Positions 7,351 to 16,675 of a DNA stretch of 64,000 bases are shown here, in pieces (within the stretch, counting starts at the first letter, position 1; each line of letters opens with the position of its first letter). The position numbers and the translations under genes are program-made. The notes beneath the pieces are model-generated. The model did not search any database. It was given only the letters and a program-made list of their open reading frames with translations, and had not been told where the DNA came from. The stretch is from Roseibium limicola (lineage in GTDB: Bacteria; Pseudomonadota; Alphaproteobacteria; Rhizobiales; Stappiaceae), in contig NZ_JAFLNF010000001.1 in the NCBI RefSeq assembly GCF_017313085.1, positions 682,001 to 746,000 on the forward strand, read 5' to 3'.

Positions 7351-9984
7351 ATGTCGATGGAAACCAATCAGACTGAAAAGCGAAAACAAAATGTCGATGT
7401 CGACATGATGGTGGCTGAAGTCGAAACCGGCGCACGCTCGGCAACGGGACTGGTCGGAAAGTTTATCCTCGCAGTGGCTTTCATCTGGTCGAGCTTCCAA
7501 CTCTATATTGCGTCCAACATTCCCTATGTGCTGACCGAGACTTTCGGCGTCAACGTCGTCTACAACAGCCAGGAAGCCCGCCAGGTCCATCTGGCCTTTG
7601 CCCTGGTATTGGCCATGCTGGCCTATCCGTTGTTCAAATCCAGTCCGCGCAATCGCGTGCCCTGGTATGACTGGATACTCGCCATTCTAGGCGCATCATC
7701 CTGTCTTTATTTGCTGTTTTTCAAGGAAGATATCGCCAACCGCGCAGGCTTGCCGACGACGGCTGACATCACCTTCTCGATCATTGGCATGCTCTCTCTC
7801 GGCATCGCGGTCTATCGCGCTCTTGGCTTGCCTCTCGTGATTGTCGCCAGCGTTTTCGTCTTCTACGTCTTCTTCGGACACCTCTCCTTCATGCCGGAGG
7901 CCATCCAGTGGAAGGGCGCTTCTCTCGGCAAGGCCATGTGGCACTTCTGGATGCAGACGGAGGGTGTCTTCGGCGTCGCCCTTGGCGTCTCTGCCTCGAT
8001 GATCTTCCTGTTCGTGCTCTTCGGCTCACTGCTGGAAAAAGCCGGTGCCGGAAATTATTTCATCAAGCTCGCATTCGCGCTGCTCGGCCATCTGCGTGGT
8101 GGCCCTGCAAAGGCCGCTGTCATCGCCTCCGCCCTCTCCGGTCTTTATTCCGGTTCATCCATCGCCAATGTGGTCACCACGGGCACCTTCACAATTCCGC
8201 TGATGAAGCGCACCGGGTTCTCGCCCGAAAAAGCTGGTGCCGTTGAAGTCGCATCCTCGACCAACGGTCAGCTGACCCCGCCGGTGATGGGTGCCGCCGC
8301 CTTCCTGATTTCCGAATTCACCGGAATTTCCTATCCCGAGCTGATCAAGCATGCCTTCCTGCCTGCCATCATTTCCTACATTGCGCTGGTCTACATCGTT
8401 CACCTGGAAGCCCTGAAACTCGGTCTCGAGGGCATGAAGCGCCCGACAGTCACCGCGACCGTCGCCCAGCGCCTTTCCGGCGTTCTCTTTGGCTTCATCG
8501 CGATGGGCGTGCTCGCCGCTGCTGTCTACTACGGCCTCGGCTGGATCAAGGTCGTTTTCCCCGACCTCACTTTCAGCGCTGCCGTCCTGATCTTCCTGGC
8601 AGCCTACTTCACTCTGTTGACGGTTGCGGCCCGTCATCCGGATCTCGAAATGGATGATCCGAATGCCCCGATTGACGAACTTCCCCGCCCCTGGGACGTG
8701 GCCGTCACCGGCTTTTATTTCCTGCTGCCGATCGTCGTTCTGATCTGGAGCATTCTGGTCGAACGTCTGTCGCCGACGACCTCCGCCTATTGGGCGACCA
8801 TCTCGATGATCTTCATCGTGCTGACACAGCACCCGTTGAAGTCCATTCTGCGCAAAACCGGCACCATTGCCGACGGCCTGCGTCAGGGCGGACAGGACTT
8901 CCTGAATGGGATGATATCCGGCGCCCGCGCCATGATCGCCATTGGAGTTGCCACTGGCGCTGCCGGCATCATCGTTGGCACAGTTTCGCTAACCGGTGCG
9001 CATCAGGTCGTCGGTGAGTTCGTCGAATATCTTTCCGGTGGCAACCTCATTCTGATGTTGCTTCTCGTCGCCGTCATGAGCCTCGTTCTCGGCATGGGCC
9101 TGCCGACAACTGCGAACTACATCGTCGTATCGTCCCTCATGGCGCCGGTCATTGTCACGGTTGGTGCCCAGTCCGGGCTGATCGTTCCACTGATCGCCGT
9201 GCATCTGTTTGTCTTCTACTTCGGCATTCTGGCAGATGACACGCCGCCGGTCGGCCTTGCGGCCTTTGCCGCAGCGGCGATATCAGGTGGCGATCCGATC
9301 AAGACCGGTATCCAGGGCTTCTCCTACGATATCCGGACAGCGCTGTTACCCTTCCTCTTCATCTTCAACACCGAGTTGCTGCTGATTGATGTCGGCCCGT
9401 TCAAGGCCGTCTTCATCTTCATTGTCGCGGTCGCGGCGATGATGCTGTTTGCGGCGGCGACGCAAGGCTACTTCCTGGCCCGCAGCAAGATTTGGGAGAC
9501 CGCAGCCCTCTTGCTCATTGCCTTCACCCTGTTCCGACCAGGTTTCTGGCTCGACTATGCGCAAGAGCCTTTCGTCAATCATCCGGGAACCGACATTGTC
9601 GAGCTCGCCGGTCAGGCACCAGCCAACAGCACCCTGCGAGTTCAGATCGCCGGTCCGGATTTCGATAATCCGGATCAGATCGACAACCTGACGATGCTGC
9701 TCGAAATGGGCGAACCGGCAGACGGCGAAACCCGCCTCTCCAACATTGGGCTGGCTGTCATGGAAGACGGCGACAAAATGCTGCTGGAAGAGCCATTCCC
9801 GGGGACCCGCTACTTCACCGATCTTCAGGGCTATGACTATTACGCCGACGAAAGCGTCGTCGTTGCCATGGTTCAGACCCCGGCAGAGCGGATGCCGAAG
9901 GAAGTCTTCTACATCCCGGCCCTCCTGCTTCTTGGTGTGGTGGTCATGATGCAGCGTCGCCGTCAGACCGTACCGGCCTTTTAA
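7351..9984 (+). CDS. Fused TRAP transporter permease (DctQM type, TAXI family)
   Basis: Inner-membrane permease in which the small DctQ-like and large DctM-like subunits form one chain (877 residues), as usual for TAXI systems. Hydrophobic segments begin at about residue 35. The DctM core has GLYSGSSIANVVTTGTFTIP, SSTNGQLTPPVMGAAAFLI, GMGLPTTANYIVVSSLMAP and ILADDTPPVGLAAFAAAAIS. After the last core helices a hydrophilic tail of roughly 120 residues (WLDYAQEPFV to EVFYIP, resembling DUF3394) precedes one final helix. ATG 7351 is preferred over GTG 7321 because GGGG lies 7-10 bases upstream. A UspA gene follows after 20 bases. Confidence 0.9.
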   Translation: MSMETNQTEKRKQNVDVDMMVAEVETGARSATGLVGKFILAVAFIWSSFQLYIASNIPYVLTETFGVNVVYNSQEARQVHLAFALVLAMLAYPLFKSSPRNRVPWYDWILAILGASSCLYLLFFKEDIANRAGLPTTADITFSIIGMLSLGIAVYRALGLPLVIVASVFVFYVFFGHLSFMPEAIQWKGASLGKAMWHFWMQTEGVFGVALGVSASMIFLFVLFGSLLEKAGAGNYFIKLAFALLGHLRGGPAKAAVIASALSGLYSGSSIANVVTTGTFTIPLMKRTGFSPEKAGAVEVASSTNGQLTPPVMGAAAFLISEFTGISYPELIKHAFLPAIISYIALVYIVHLEALKLGLEGMKRPTVTATVAQRLSGVLFGFIAMGVLAAAVYYGLGWIKVVFPDLTFSAAVLIFLAAYFTLLTVAARHPDLEMDDPNAPIDELPRPWDVAVTGFYFLLPIVVLIWSILVERLSPTTSAYWATISMIFIVLTQHPLKSILRKTGTIADGLRQGGQDFLNGMISGARAMIAIGVATGAAGIIVGTVSLTGAHQVVGEFVEYLSGGNLILMLLLVAVMSLVLGMGLPTTANYIVVSSLMAPVIVTVGAQSGLIVPLIAVHLFVFYFGILADDTPPVGLAAFAAAAISGGDPIKTGIQGFSYDIRTALLPFLFIFNTELLLIDVGPFKAVFIFIVAVAAMMLFAAATQGYFLARSKIWETAALLLIAFTLFRPGFWLDYAQEPFVNHPGTDIVELAGQAPANSTLRVQIAGPDFDNPDQIDNLTMLLEMGEPADGETRLSNIGLAVMEDGDKMLLEEPFPGTRYFTDLQGYDYYADESVVVAMVQTPAERMPKEVFYIPALLLLGVVVMMQRRRQTVPAF

Positions 9985-10004
9985 CCGCACATGAGGAGAC
10001 CGAC

Positions 10005-10442
10005 ATGATCACCAAGATACTGGTTGCCCTCGATATCGCCGATGAGGCTTCATCGGAGCATCTGTTGAAGACCGCAAGCGATCTCAGCAAGCTGCATTCG
10101 GCTGAGCTTCATGCACTTATGGTCGTTCCCACCTACCGCATGCCACTCGTCGGGTCGTATTTCGAACCCAAGGACGAGGAAGCCATGCTGCGGCGGGCCA
10201 AGGAAGCGTTCCTGAGTTTCTTGCAGGACAAGGCTCCCGAAGAGCAACAGGTCAAAGGCCACATTGCCCATGGCACGATCTATGATGAGATCAACCGCGT
10301 AGCGGAAAGTCTGGGCTGCCAGCTCATCGTGCTGGGGGCGCATCGACCTGAGCTGAGCGATTATCTGCTCGGCCCCAATGCGGCACGCGTCGTCCGCCAC
10401 GCTCGCCAGTCGGTCTACGTGGTGCGCGACGATACCGAGTAG
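10005..10442 (+). CDS. UspA family universal stress protein
   Basis: Small UspA-fold protein (145 residues) starting MITKILVALDIADEASSEHL, with a strong AGGAG site. In Halomonas TeaD, a UspA protein encoded with the TeaABC TRAP transporter, ATP binding modulates transport; the same neighbourhood here suggests a regulatory partner of the TAXI-TRAP permease. The C-terminal nucleotide loop reads GAHRPELSDYLLGPNAARVV: the usual G-S/T near its end is G-P and the second glycine of G-x2-G is absent, so ATP binding may differ. A terminator follows. Confidence 0.85.
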   Translation: MITKILVALDIADEASSEHLLKTASDLSKLHSAELHALMVVPTYRMPLVGSYFEPKDEEAMLRRAKEAFLSFLQDKAPEEQQVKGHIAHGTIYDEINRVAESLGCQLIVLGAHRPELSDYLLGPNAARVVRHARQSVYVVRDDTE

Positions 10443-10465
10443 TTCTGGACACACCTGCGAACGCC

Positions 10466-10501
10466 AAAAAGCCCCGGTCAGTTGAACCGGGGCTTTTTTT
10501 T
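10466..10501 (+). terminator. Intrinsic terminator after uspA
   Basis: GCCCCGGT pairs with ACCGGGGC across a 7-base loop, flanked by AAAAA upstream and a run of eight T downstream. The A/T flanks could let it serve both strands, ending the minus-strand amidohydrolase operon too. Confidence 0.92.
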
Positions 10502-10535
10502 ACACTCAACGTCATCCTGCCGCCAGACAGGTGAT

Positions 10536-12197
10536 CTAGGCCTCGTATGTCACCCGCCCACCGGCAATCGTGGCGACACACGACGCGGTGGTGATCTCGG
10601 CAGGTGCCAATGCCTGTAGATCGTGTGACATCACCGCGATATCCGCCAGCATTCCAGGCATCAGCCGACCCTTCTTGCCTTCATTGAACTCCACCCAGGC
10701 ATTCATCGCCGTATAGCTCTCCAGGGTATCAAGAAGGCTCTGGGTTTGATCGCGCCACGGCGCGCCGAGCTGTACAGGCGCAATCGCCGCCTTGACGCTC
10801 GGCATCACTTCAACACCGATCACCGGCCAGTCGGTCGAGAAGATCACCGGCACGCCACTGTCTCGCAGGTCCTGCCAGGCATAAGCGGTCGGGATCTGCG
10901 CCGGATGCAGCATCTTTTCAACGCCCTCGGACGGAAAGACACCCCCAAAGGGGGCATGGCCGGGCTGAATGGAGGCCACGACATCCAGCTGCTTGAACCG
11001 AGGCAAGTCATCCGAGTGCAGCACTTCTATGTGCTCGATCCGATGACGGCTGTCGCGGACCCCATTGGTCGTACGTGCCAGTTCATAGGCATCCAGGGTC
11101 CAGCGGATGCCCCGATCTCCGATGGCATGAACCGCAACCTGAAGGCCCAGTTCATCCGCCTTTACAATCGCCGCGTTGAAGTGAGCCTGCTCAAACACCG
11201 CATCGCCGATTGTGTCCAGCCCCGGATAAGGCTCCAGCATCAGCGCGGTAGAACTCTCCACCACCCCATCGATGAACATCTTGACCCGGCTGCACCAGAT
11301 CCAGTCCCCCTGATACTTCGCCCGCATTTCGACGGCTTCTTCAAAACGCGAGATCTGATCGAAATTCTTAAAGTGGAAGGGCACTTCGACACGGCACAGC
11401 AAATCGCCATCGGCTTCCAGCTCGCTCAACAGCTCAAGCTGATAGAAATTGCCATCCATATTGTGCAGACCCGTGATGCCTTGTGCCGCGCAATGACGCA
11501 AACCCTTGGCGATCGCTGCCTTGTCCAGCGCCCGCTGTTCCGGCGTTGCCGGTGGCACCGGATCAGCACCCGTCACCATGCCGAGAAGGTCGCGCCCACC
11601 AAACCGGGTCAGCGCCAGAACCGGACCATAGGCAGCCGGCTCACGCAACTCACCCGAGGCCGTACCGTCGGCGGCCATCATGATCTCGGAACCCTTGTCG
11701 ACCTGTTTGCCGTGCAGAAAGCCCACCAGCTCCAGCGCTTTCGTATTCGCCCACATGGTGTGATGGTCCGGCGCGAACATTGCAAACGGTCGATCCGGCA
11801 GCACCAGATCAAGTGCCTGACGGGTCGTGACCTGGCCTGGCCCGAGGATCGAATAATCCGCCTGCACTGCAAACACCACCGCATCATCCGGGCAATCAGC
11901 GGCCCATGCCTGCACCTTGGCGGCGAGCTCGTCGAGCCCTTGGACGCCGTAAAGGTTGAGGTAGTCCAGTTCGACCGAGCCACCGAACAAATGCACATGG
12001 CTGTCGATGAAGCCCGGCAACACCGTTCCGCCTGCGGCATCGATGATCTTGGTCTCGGGCCCGGCAAGGGCTTTAATCTCGGGGTTTTTCCCAACTGCCA
12101 GAATCTTGCCGGTTTTCACCGCGAGAGCGGAGGCGGAAGGCTGATCCGGATCAAAGGTGATCAGGTGGCCATTTAGAATTATGAGATCGGCGGTCAT
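10536..12197 (-). CDS. YtcJ-like amidohydrolase
   Basis: Metal-dependent hydrolase of the amidohydrolase superfamily, YtcJ/LAF3 branch (553 residues), acting on C-N or related bonds of an unknown substrate. Seen are the metal-ligand motif GFIDSHVHLFGG (about residue 65), AVHAIGDRGIRWTLDAYE, the RHRIEH motif and STDWPVIGVEVMPSVKAAI near the C-terminus. The ATG at 12197 is supported by AGGACTTCGAG just upstream; the open frame extends further but without family sequence. It follows the polyamine-type binding protein on the same strand beyond a hairpin, which suggests, without proof, that it works on a compound the transporter imports. Confidence 0.85.
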   Translation of the reverse strand: MTADLIILNGHLITFDPDQPSASALAVKTGKILAVGKNPEIKALAGPETKIIDAAGGTVLPGFIDSHVHLFGGSVELDYLNLYGVQGLDELAAKVQAWAADCPDDAVVFAVQADYSILGPGQVTTRQALDLVLPDRPFAMFAPDHHTMWANTKALELVGFLHGKQVDKGSEIMMAADGTASGELREPAAYGPVLALTRFGGRDLLGMVTGADPVPPATPEQRALDKAAIAKGLRHCAAQGITGLHNMDGNFYQLELLSELEADGDLLCRVEVPFHFKNFDQISRFEEAVEMRAKYQGDWIWCSRVKMFIDGVVESSTALMLEPYPGLDTIGDAVFEQAHFNAAIVKADELGLQVAVHAIGDRGIRWTLDAYELARTTNGVRDSRHRIEHIEVLHSDDLPRFKQLDVVASIQPGHAPFGGVFPSEGVEKMLHPAQIPTAYAWQDLRDSGVPVIFSTDWPVIGVEVMPSVKAAIAPVQLGAPWRDQTQSLLDTLESYTAMNAWVEFNEGKKGRLMPGMLADIAVMSHDLQALAPAEITTASCVATIAGGRVTYEA

Positions 12198-12261
12198 CTC
12201 GAAGTCCTGAAAATGTCTGCGCAGCCTGCCATCGGGCAGCCGCCCCTGGAATAAGCAAACA

Positions 12262-12294
12262 GCAATGCGCGACACGTCACTTGCCGCGCATTGC
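12262..12294 (-). terminator. Hairpin after polyamine-type binding protein gene
   Basis: Perfect 10-base inverted repeat GCAATGCGCG / CGCGCATTGC with a 13-base loop, 10 bases past the binding-protein stop. The following minus-strand sequence TGTTTGCTT is only moderately T-rich, so partial termination or mRNA stabilisation ahead of the amidohydrolase is likely. Confidence 0.65.
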
Positions 12295-12304
12295 CTTGGC
12301 CATG

Positions 12305-13336
12305 TTACTTCTGCAGTTCGGTCCAGATCGCAGTGTAGATCTTGCGAACCGCTGGCGAGCAGGTTTCGGTGAGGAAACCGGCAGCCTTCAGGTCGTCCGG
12401 AATGATGACCTCAGGTGCCGCCGCCATGACCGGGTCCATGAACTCTTCCGAACCTTTGACGCCATTGGCATAACGGGCAAAGTTGGAAATCAGCGCCGCG
12501 TTTTCCGGGTCCATGATGAAGTTCATGAAGGCCCTGGCGTTGTCGACGTTGTTCGCATCGGCCAGCACGGCAGCATTGTCCATCCAGACCGGGAAGCCTG
12601 TCTGCGGATAGCCGAAGGCGATATCTTCATTCTGCAAACGCGAGCGCAGGCTCGAGCCGTTCCAGTTCACACCGGCGGCATAGTCACCCTTCACGTATTT
12701 TTCGATTGTGCCATATTCCAGCGACAGCCAGTTTTTCTTGGCTTCAACCAGCTTGTCGCGCACCTTCAGCAGCAGATCCTTGTCCTCGGTGCATTGCTCG
12801 CCGCCGAAGTACTTGATGGTCGTCTTCATGATGTCCATCATTTCCGGAACGACGGAGATCTTGCCCTTCAGCTCTTCCGGCGGATCGAGAAAGATCGCAG
12901 CCGTGTTGATGTCGCCGCCATATACCGACGTGTTGACGGTCACGCCGACCGTTCCCCACTGCCACGGCACCGTGTAGTTACGGCCCGGATCAAACGCCAC
13001 ATCCACCCACTGCGGGTCGACATTGGAGAAGTTTTCCATCTCGTTGGGCTTGGATTCCAGCAGCAGGCCTTCATTGATGAAGATCGGCACATAGGTACCC
13101 GACGGAACGACGATGTCGAAGCCATGGCCACCGGCCTTGATCTTGGCCAACGCGGTATCGTTGCTGTCGTAGTCCGTCAGCGTCACTTTGACGTCGAATT
13201 CCTTTTCGAATTTCTCGATCAGCTCCGGGTTGGTGTAGTTGCCCCAGTTGTAGATATTAAGCTCACCGGCCGCATAGGCCGGAACACTCGTCATGACGAC
13301 GGCAAGTGCTGTAAGTGTCTTCCCAAGTCTGGTCAT
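12305..13336 (-). CDS. Polyamine-type ABC transporter solute-binding protein (PotD/PotF family)
   Basis: Periplasmic binding protein of 343 residues. A signal peptide (about 1-22, ending PAYAA) leads into [24 protein letters not shown], the classic PotD/PotF opening; [31 protein letters not shown] and [20 protein letters not shown] follow. It lies 51 bases downstream of the PotC-like permease and completes an ATPase-permease-permease-receptor operon. Putrescine or spermidine is the default guess, but related receptors bind other amines and the pocket cannot be judged here. Confidence 0.88.
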   Translation of the reverse strand: MTRLGKTLTALAVVMTSVPAYAAGELNIYNWGNYTNPELIEKFEKEFDVKVTLTDYDSNDTALAKIKAGGHGFDIVVPSGTYVPIFINEGLLLESKPNEMENFSNVDPQWVDVAFDPGRNYTVPWQWGTVGVTVNTSVYGGDINTAAIFLDPPEELKGKISVVPEMMDIMKTTIKYFGGEQCTEDKDLLLKVRDKLVEAKKNWLSLEYGTIEKYVKGDYAAGVNWNGSSLRSRLQNEDIAFGYPQTGFPVWMDNAAVLADANNVDNARAFMNFIMDPENAALISNFARYANGVKGSEEFMDPVMAAAPEVIIPDDLKAAGFLTETCSPAVRKIYTAIWTELQK

Positions 13337-13387
13337 ATTGACCTCCTGTTGGTTCAGATCGTCCTCTAGAACGGAAGGCTTCCTCGT

Positions 13388-14188
13388 TTATTTTTTCGTT
13401 TTGCTGAGGAAGAAAAACGCCACCACCATCACGACGGAAATTGCCAGAAGCATCGTCGCGATCGCGTTGACCTCCGGTGTCACGACACGCCGCAACTGAC
13501 CCAACATGTAGGTGGGCAACGTGTCCTGACCCGCGGATTTCACAAATTCGGTAATGACCACGTCATCCAGCGAGATGACGAAGGCCAGCATCGCTCCGGC
13601 CAGGATTCCCGGCCAGAGCTGCGGCAAGGTGATCCGGCGAAACACCCGCCACGGCGTGCCGTAAAGGTCCTGCCCCGCCTGCTCCAACTGCTTGTCCATG
13701 CCTTCCAGACGCGCCTTGATCGGCATGTAGGCAAACGGAATACAGAAAGCCGCATGCGCAAGAATGAGGAACCCCATCCCGGTGTAGCCGGTGGCCACCT
13801 TGACGGCGGCAAAAACAATCAACAGCGCCACCGCCGTGACAATTTCCGGCACCATCAACGGTTGGTTGATCATCGCGAAGATCAGCCCCTGCCCCTTGAA
13901 CCGTCTGGCGCGAGACATGGCCAGCGCAGCAGGCACCGCACAGGCTGTTGCCAGCGCCGTTGCAGACAGGGCAAGAACCAGCGACCGCATCGTGGCCGAG
14001 CGTACTTGGTCATTGTCCCAAGCAGAGGCGTACCAGCGCCAGCTGAAGCCCTCCCACACTGCAAGGGACATTCCGGAATTGAAAGAATAAACCACCAGCA
14101 GAACGATAGGCAGGTAGAGCAGGACAAAACACGCCATGGCGATACCTGCAAATCCGGTCTGATGACGAACGTCGAAGGCTTTAGCCAT
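13388..14188 (-). CDS. Polyamine-type ABC transporter permease (PotC-like)
   Basis: Second inner-membrane permease, 266 residues, about six helices, with the EAA coupling loop EQAGQDLYGTPWRVFRRITLP that docks the ATPase, and SLDDVVITEF near the C-terminus as in PotC. ATG 14188 follows a strong GGAGGAGAGGGGG site and overlaps the end of the PotB-like gene by 8 bases, implying translational coupling. Confidence 0.9.
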   Translation of the reverse strand: MAKAFDVRHQTGFAGIAMACFVLLYLPIVLLVVYSFNSGMSLAVWEGFSWRWYASAWDNDQVRSATMRSLVLALSATALATACAVPAALAMSRARRFKGQGLIFAMINQPLMVPEIVTAVALLIVFAAVKVATGYTGMGFLILAHAAFCIPFAYMPIKARLEGMDKQLEQAGQDLYGTPWRVFRRITLPQLWPGILAGAMLAFVISLDDVVITEFVKSAGQDTLPTYMLGQLRRVVTPEVNAIATMLLAISVVMVVAFFFLSKTKK

Positions 14189-15092
14189 GCCCCCTCTCCT
14201 CCGTCCCCACCGCCCGCACATAGATGAACAGTGCGATCATGACGATTGCCAGCAGGGTCAGCGACAAGGCAGCCCCCAGCGGCCAATTGCGTCCCTGCCC
14301 GAACTGCAGCTCAATCAGATTGCCGAGCATCAACTGCTTGCCACCGCCCAGAACACGCGGCGTGACATAGGCCCCGAGTGAAGGAACGAACACCAGAATG
14401 GATCCTGCGATCACGCCTGGCTTGGCAAGCGGAAAGATCACGCGCTTCAGCACCTGCCAGCGGGTCGCATAGAGATCATAGCCCGCTTCGATCAGCCGAA
14501 AATCCAACCGTTCCAGCGACGCATAGATCGGTAGCACCATCAACGGCAGGTAGACGTAGGCCATACCTGTGAGCACCGCAAACTCCGTGAACAGCATCTG
14601 GATCGGCTCATCGATAATCCCCAGCCACAACAGAACCAGATTGATCGTCCCCTCCGCGCGGATCAGCTCCAGAATGGCGAAGGTGCGGATCAGCAGATTC
14701 GTCCAGAACGGGATGATGATCAGCAGCATCCAGATATCGCGTTGCCGCTTGGGCCGGGTTGCAATGAAATACGCCGTTGGAAAGCCGATCAGAAAGGTGA
14801 TCAGCGCCGTCAGAAACGACAGTTTCAACGACCGCCAGAAGATCGACAGATGGGCATCGGCCAACATCAACTCGCCAGAGAAGAAATCCCGCTGCAAGAC
14901 AACGGAAAACCACCCATCTGAGGAGAAGGACCAGACGATCCCACCGTAATCCCCTGCCGTCAGGAAGGAGTAGATAACAACGATGATCAACGGTCCGGAG
15001 GCGGCAAGAAACAGAACGATCAGCGCTGGCGCCAGCAGAAGCCAACGGCTCCTGCGTTCCTGGCTGACATGAGAGAGTGTCGCATTTGCCAT
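14181..15092 (-). CDS. Polyamine-type ABC transporter permease (PotB-like)
   Basis: First permease of the operon, 303 residues. TM1 is LLLAPALIVLFLAASGPLIIVVIYSFL; the EAA loop is EAGYDLYATRWQVLKRVIFP; the C-terminal region has VPSLGAYVTPRVLGGGKQLM, typical of PotB. ATG 15092 is chosen; a TTG at 15101 overlapping the ATPase stop is possible but has poor ribosome-site spacing. Confidence 0.9.
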   Translation of the reverse strand: MANATLSHVSQERRSRWLLLAPALIVLFLAASGPLIIVVIYSFLTAGDYGGIVWSFSSDGWFSVVLQRDFFSGELMLADAHLSIFWRSLKLSFLTALITFLIGFPTAYFIATRPKRQRDIWMLLIIIPFWTNLLIRTFAILELIRAEGTINLVLLWLGIIDEPIQMLFTEFAVLTGMAYVYLPLMVLPIYASLERLDFRLIEAGYDLYATRWQVLKRVIFPLAKPGVIAGSILVFVPSLGAYVTPRVLGGGKQLMLGNLIELQFGQGRNWPLGAALSLTLLAIVMIALFIYVRAVGTEERGHG

Positions 15093-15097
15093 GAGGG

Positions 15098-16180
15098 TCA
15101 ATCTCTCAGCACTTGGCCGGCGCCACGGCCGATCTGAAGGCCGACCCGATCACCGACAGCAAGATGCTGCATCTGGCCAGGCTGGTTCTGATGCCGCAGC
15201 ACGAACAGATCACCACCATCCACAATGACGTGGAAGTGGGTGTCCGTACCGAAGTAGACGACGTTCTCGACCTTGCCCTTCAGCAAGCCTTGCGCCTCCT
15301 CGACCAGCCAGGCGTGTTCCGGACGGATTGCCAGTGTCACCGGGCCATTGGCAACAGGTCCGGACGGCGCCTGGACATGGGCTTCAATGCCGCTTGACAA
15401 TCGCACACGGGCAAAGCCTTCGCCCTCGCCTTCAATTTCCAGAAGCTCAGCTCCGACGAAATTCGTCTCGCCGATGAAGTCGGCCACAAACCGTTCTGCC
15501 GGGTGGTCGTAAATCTCGCGCGGCGGCCCGATCTGCCGCACGCTGCCGGCATTCATCACCGCGATACGGTCGGACATGGTCAGCGCTTCTTCCTGATCAT
15601 GGGTCACGAAGATGAAGGTAATACCGGTTTCCGCCTGCAGCCGCTTGAGTTCCAGCTGCATGTCCTTGCGCAACTTGTAGTCAAGTGCAGACAGCGGTTC
15701 ATCCAGCAGCAGCACCTTGGGGCGCGGTGCAAGCGCCCGTGCCAGCGCGACACGCTGCTGCTGCCCACCGGAAATCTCCGAGGTCTTGCGGTCCGCCATT
15801 TCGGTCATCCGCACCAGATCGAGCATTTCATCGACTGTCTTGCGAACCTCCTTCTTCGGCCGGTTCAGCATCTCCAGGCCGAACCCGATATTCTCAGCCA
15901 CCGTCATATGCGGAAACAGGGCGTAGGACTGGAACACGGTGTTGACCGGTCGCCGGTACGGCGGCAGGGAGAGAAGGTCCATCCCGTCCAGATGCACGGA
16001 TCCGCTTGTTGGATATTCAAAGCCGGCAATGACACGCAGAAGGGTAGTCTTGCCGCAGCCCGAAGGCCCCAGAAGCGTGAAAAACTCATTGTCTTTCACC
16101 GTGATGGAAACCCCGCCAAGGGCGGTAAAGTCCATCGAAGGTCCTGGAAAAATCTTGGTGACGCTATCGACTTCAATCAT
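15098..16180 (-). CDS. Polyamine-type ABC transporter ATP-binding protein (PotA-like)
   Basis: ATPase that powers the importer (360 residues). Walker A is GPSGCGKTT (about 39-47), the Q-loop is [16 protein letters not shown], the signature is [15 protein letters not shown], Walker B is [12 protein letters not shown], and the switch histidine is in [15 protein letters not shown]-type regulatory domain occupies about residue 270 on. It is the first gene of the operon, with the 495-base region upstream holding candidate operators. Confidence 0.92.
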   Translation of the reverse strand: MIEVDSVTKIFPGPSMDFTALGGVSITVKDNEFFTLLGPSGCGKTTLLRVIAGFEYPTSGSVHLDGMDLLSLPPYRRPVNTVFQSYALFPHMTVAENIGFGLEMLNRPKKEVRKTVDEMLDLVRMTEMADRKTSEISGGQQQRVALARALAPRPKVLLLDEPLSALDYKLRKDMQLELKRLQAETGITFIFVTHDQEEALTMSDRIAVMNAGSVRQIGPPREIYDHPAERFVADFIGETNFVGAELLEIEGEGEGFARVRLSSGIEAHVQAPSGPVANGPVTLAIRPEHAWLVEEAQGLLKGKVENVVYFGTDTHFHVIVDGGDLFVLRHQNQPGQMQHLAVGDRVGLQIGRGAGQVLRD

Positions 16181-16215
16181 GATGAGTGGCTAAGCGCTCC
16201 GTTGAAACTTCAGAC

Positions 16216-16227
16216 TTGATCACAAAT
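16216..16227. promoter_or_regulatory. Partial copy of the palindromic site near potA-like start
   Basis: TTGATCACAAAT, 36 bases upstream of the PotA-like ATG, shares TGATCACAAA with one side of the 24-base palindrome at 16527-16550. Possible second binding site for the same regulator. Confidence 0.4.
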
Positions 16228-16526
16228 CCCTATGAAGAAAATTGCAAGTGAGAATTTCAAAACCCGCGCATAAACGAGCGGCAGTTGGCGTGTATTTTAC
16301 AGGCAAGGCGTTCGCAGGTCGTACGCGAGCTCCATCCCCAACACTTCTGACGAAAAATCAACGAAAACAGCTTCTTGAGAAAAGGCCCCACGCGACCTCT
16401 AATCGAAAAGCCGTGACTTTCCCGCCCGATCCCCTTGCGTTTCCCCGCTTGGAAAAGAAACCTTCCGAAAGCATGTGAGGTCCCAGCCCCAAGGGCAAGA
16501 GTGTACCGTACGTTCGGTTCCATAGG

Positions 16527-16550
16527 CAAATTTTGTGATCACAAAATTTG
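16527..16550. promoter_or_regulatory. 24-base perfect palindrome, candidate operator
   Basis: A perfect palindrome with core TTTTGTGATCACAAAA, extended by CAAA/TTTG and centred at 16538.5. The TGTGATCACA core resembles sites of GntR- or CRP-type regulators. It lies 126 bases before the DUF2946 start. Which regulator binds is unknown. Confidence 0.6.
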
Positions 16551-16675
16551 CAGCCACGTCAAAACCACTGACGGATATTTCAGCACCGCTACCAGATCTA
16601 CCGCCCCAAAACCGATGCGACACAAAAGTCTTTGCCAACGGACGTAAACCACACTACTCGAGAAGCAGACGGGGG

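Larger units (their letters stand above)
16181..16675. other. Divergent intergenic region with palindromic sites
   Basis: 495 bases between the PotA-like gene (leftward) and the DUF2946 gene (rightward). No credible coding sequence was seen. It holds a 24-base perfect palindrome and a related partial site, listed separately, and presumably both promoters; no convincing -35/-10 pair could be assigned. Confidence 0.6.

Noticed and set aside
10746-12176. Plus-strand open frame of 476 codons
   Set aside because: Lies wholly antisense to the amidohydrolase, with Arg/His/Gln-rich, motif-free sequence; the minus strand carries clear family motifs.
12281-13369. Plus-strand open frame of 362 codons
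   Set aside because: Antisense to the polyamine-type binding protein, His/Arg-rich, no ribosome site.
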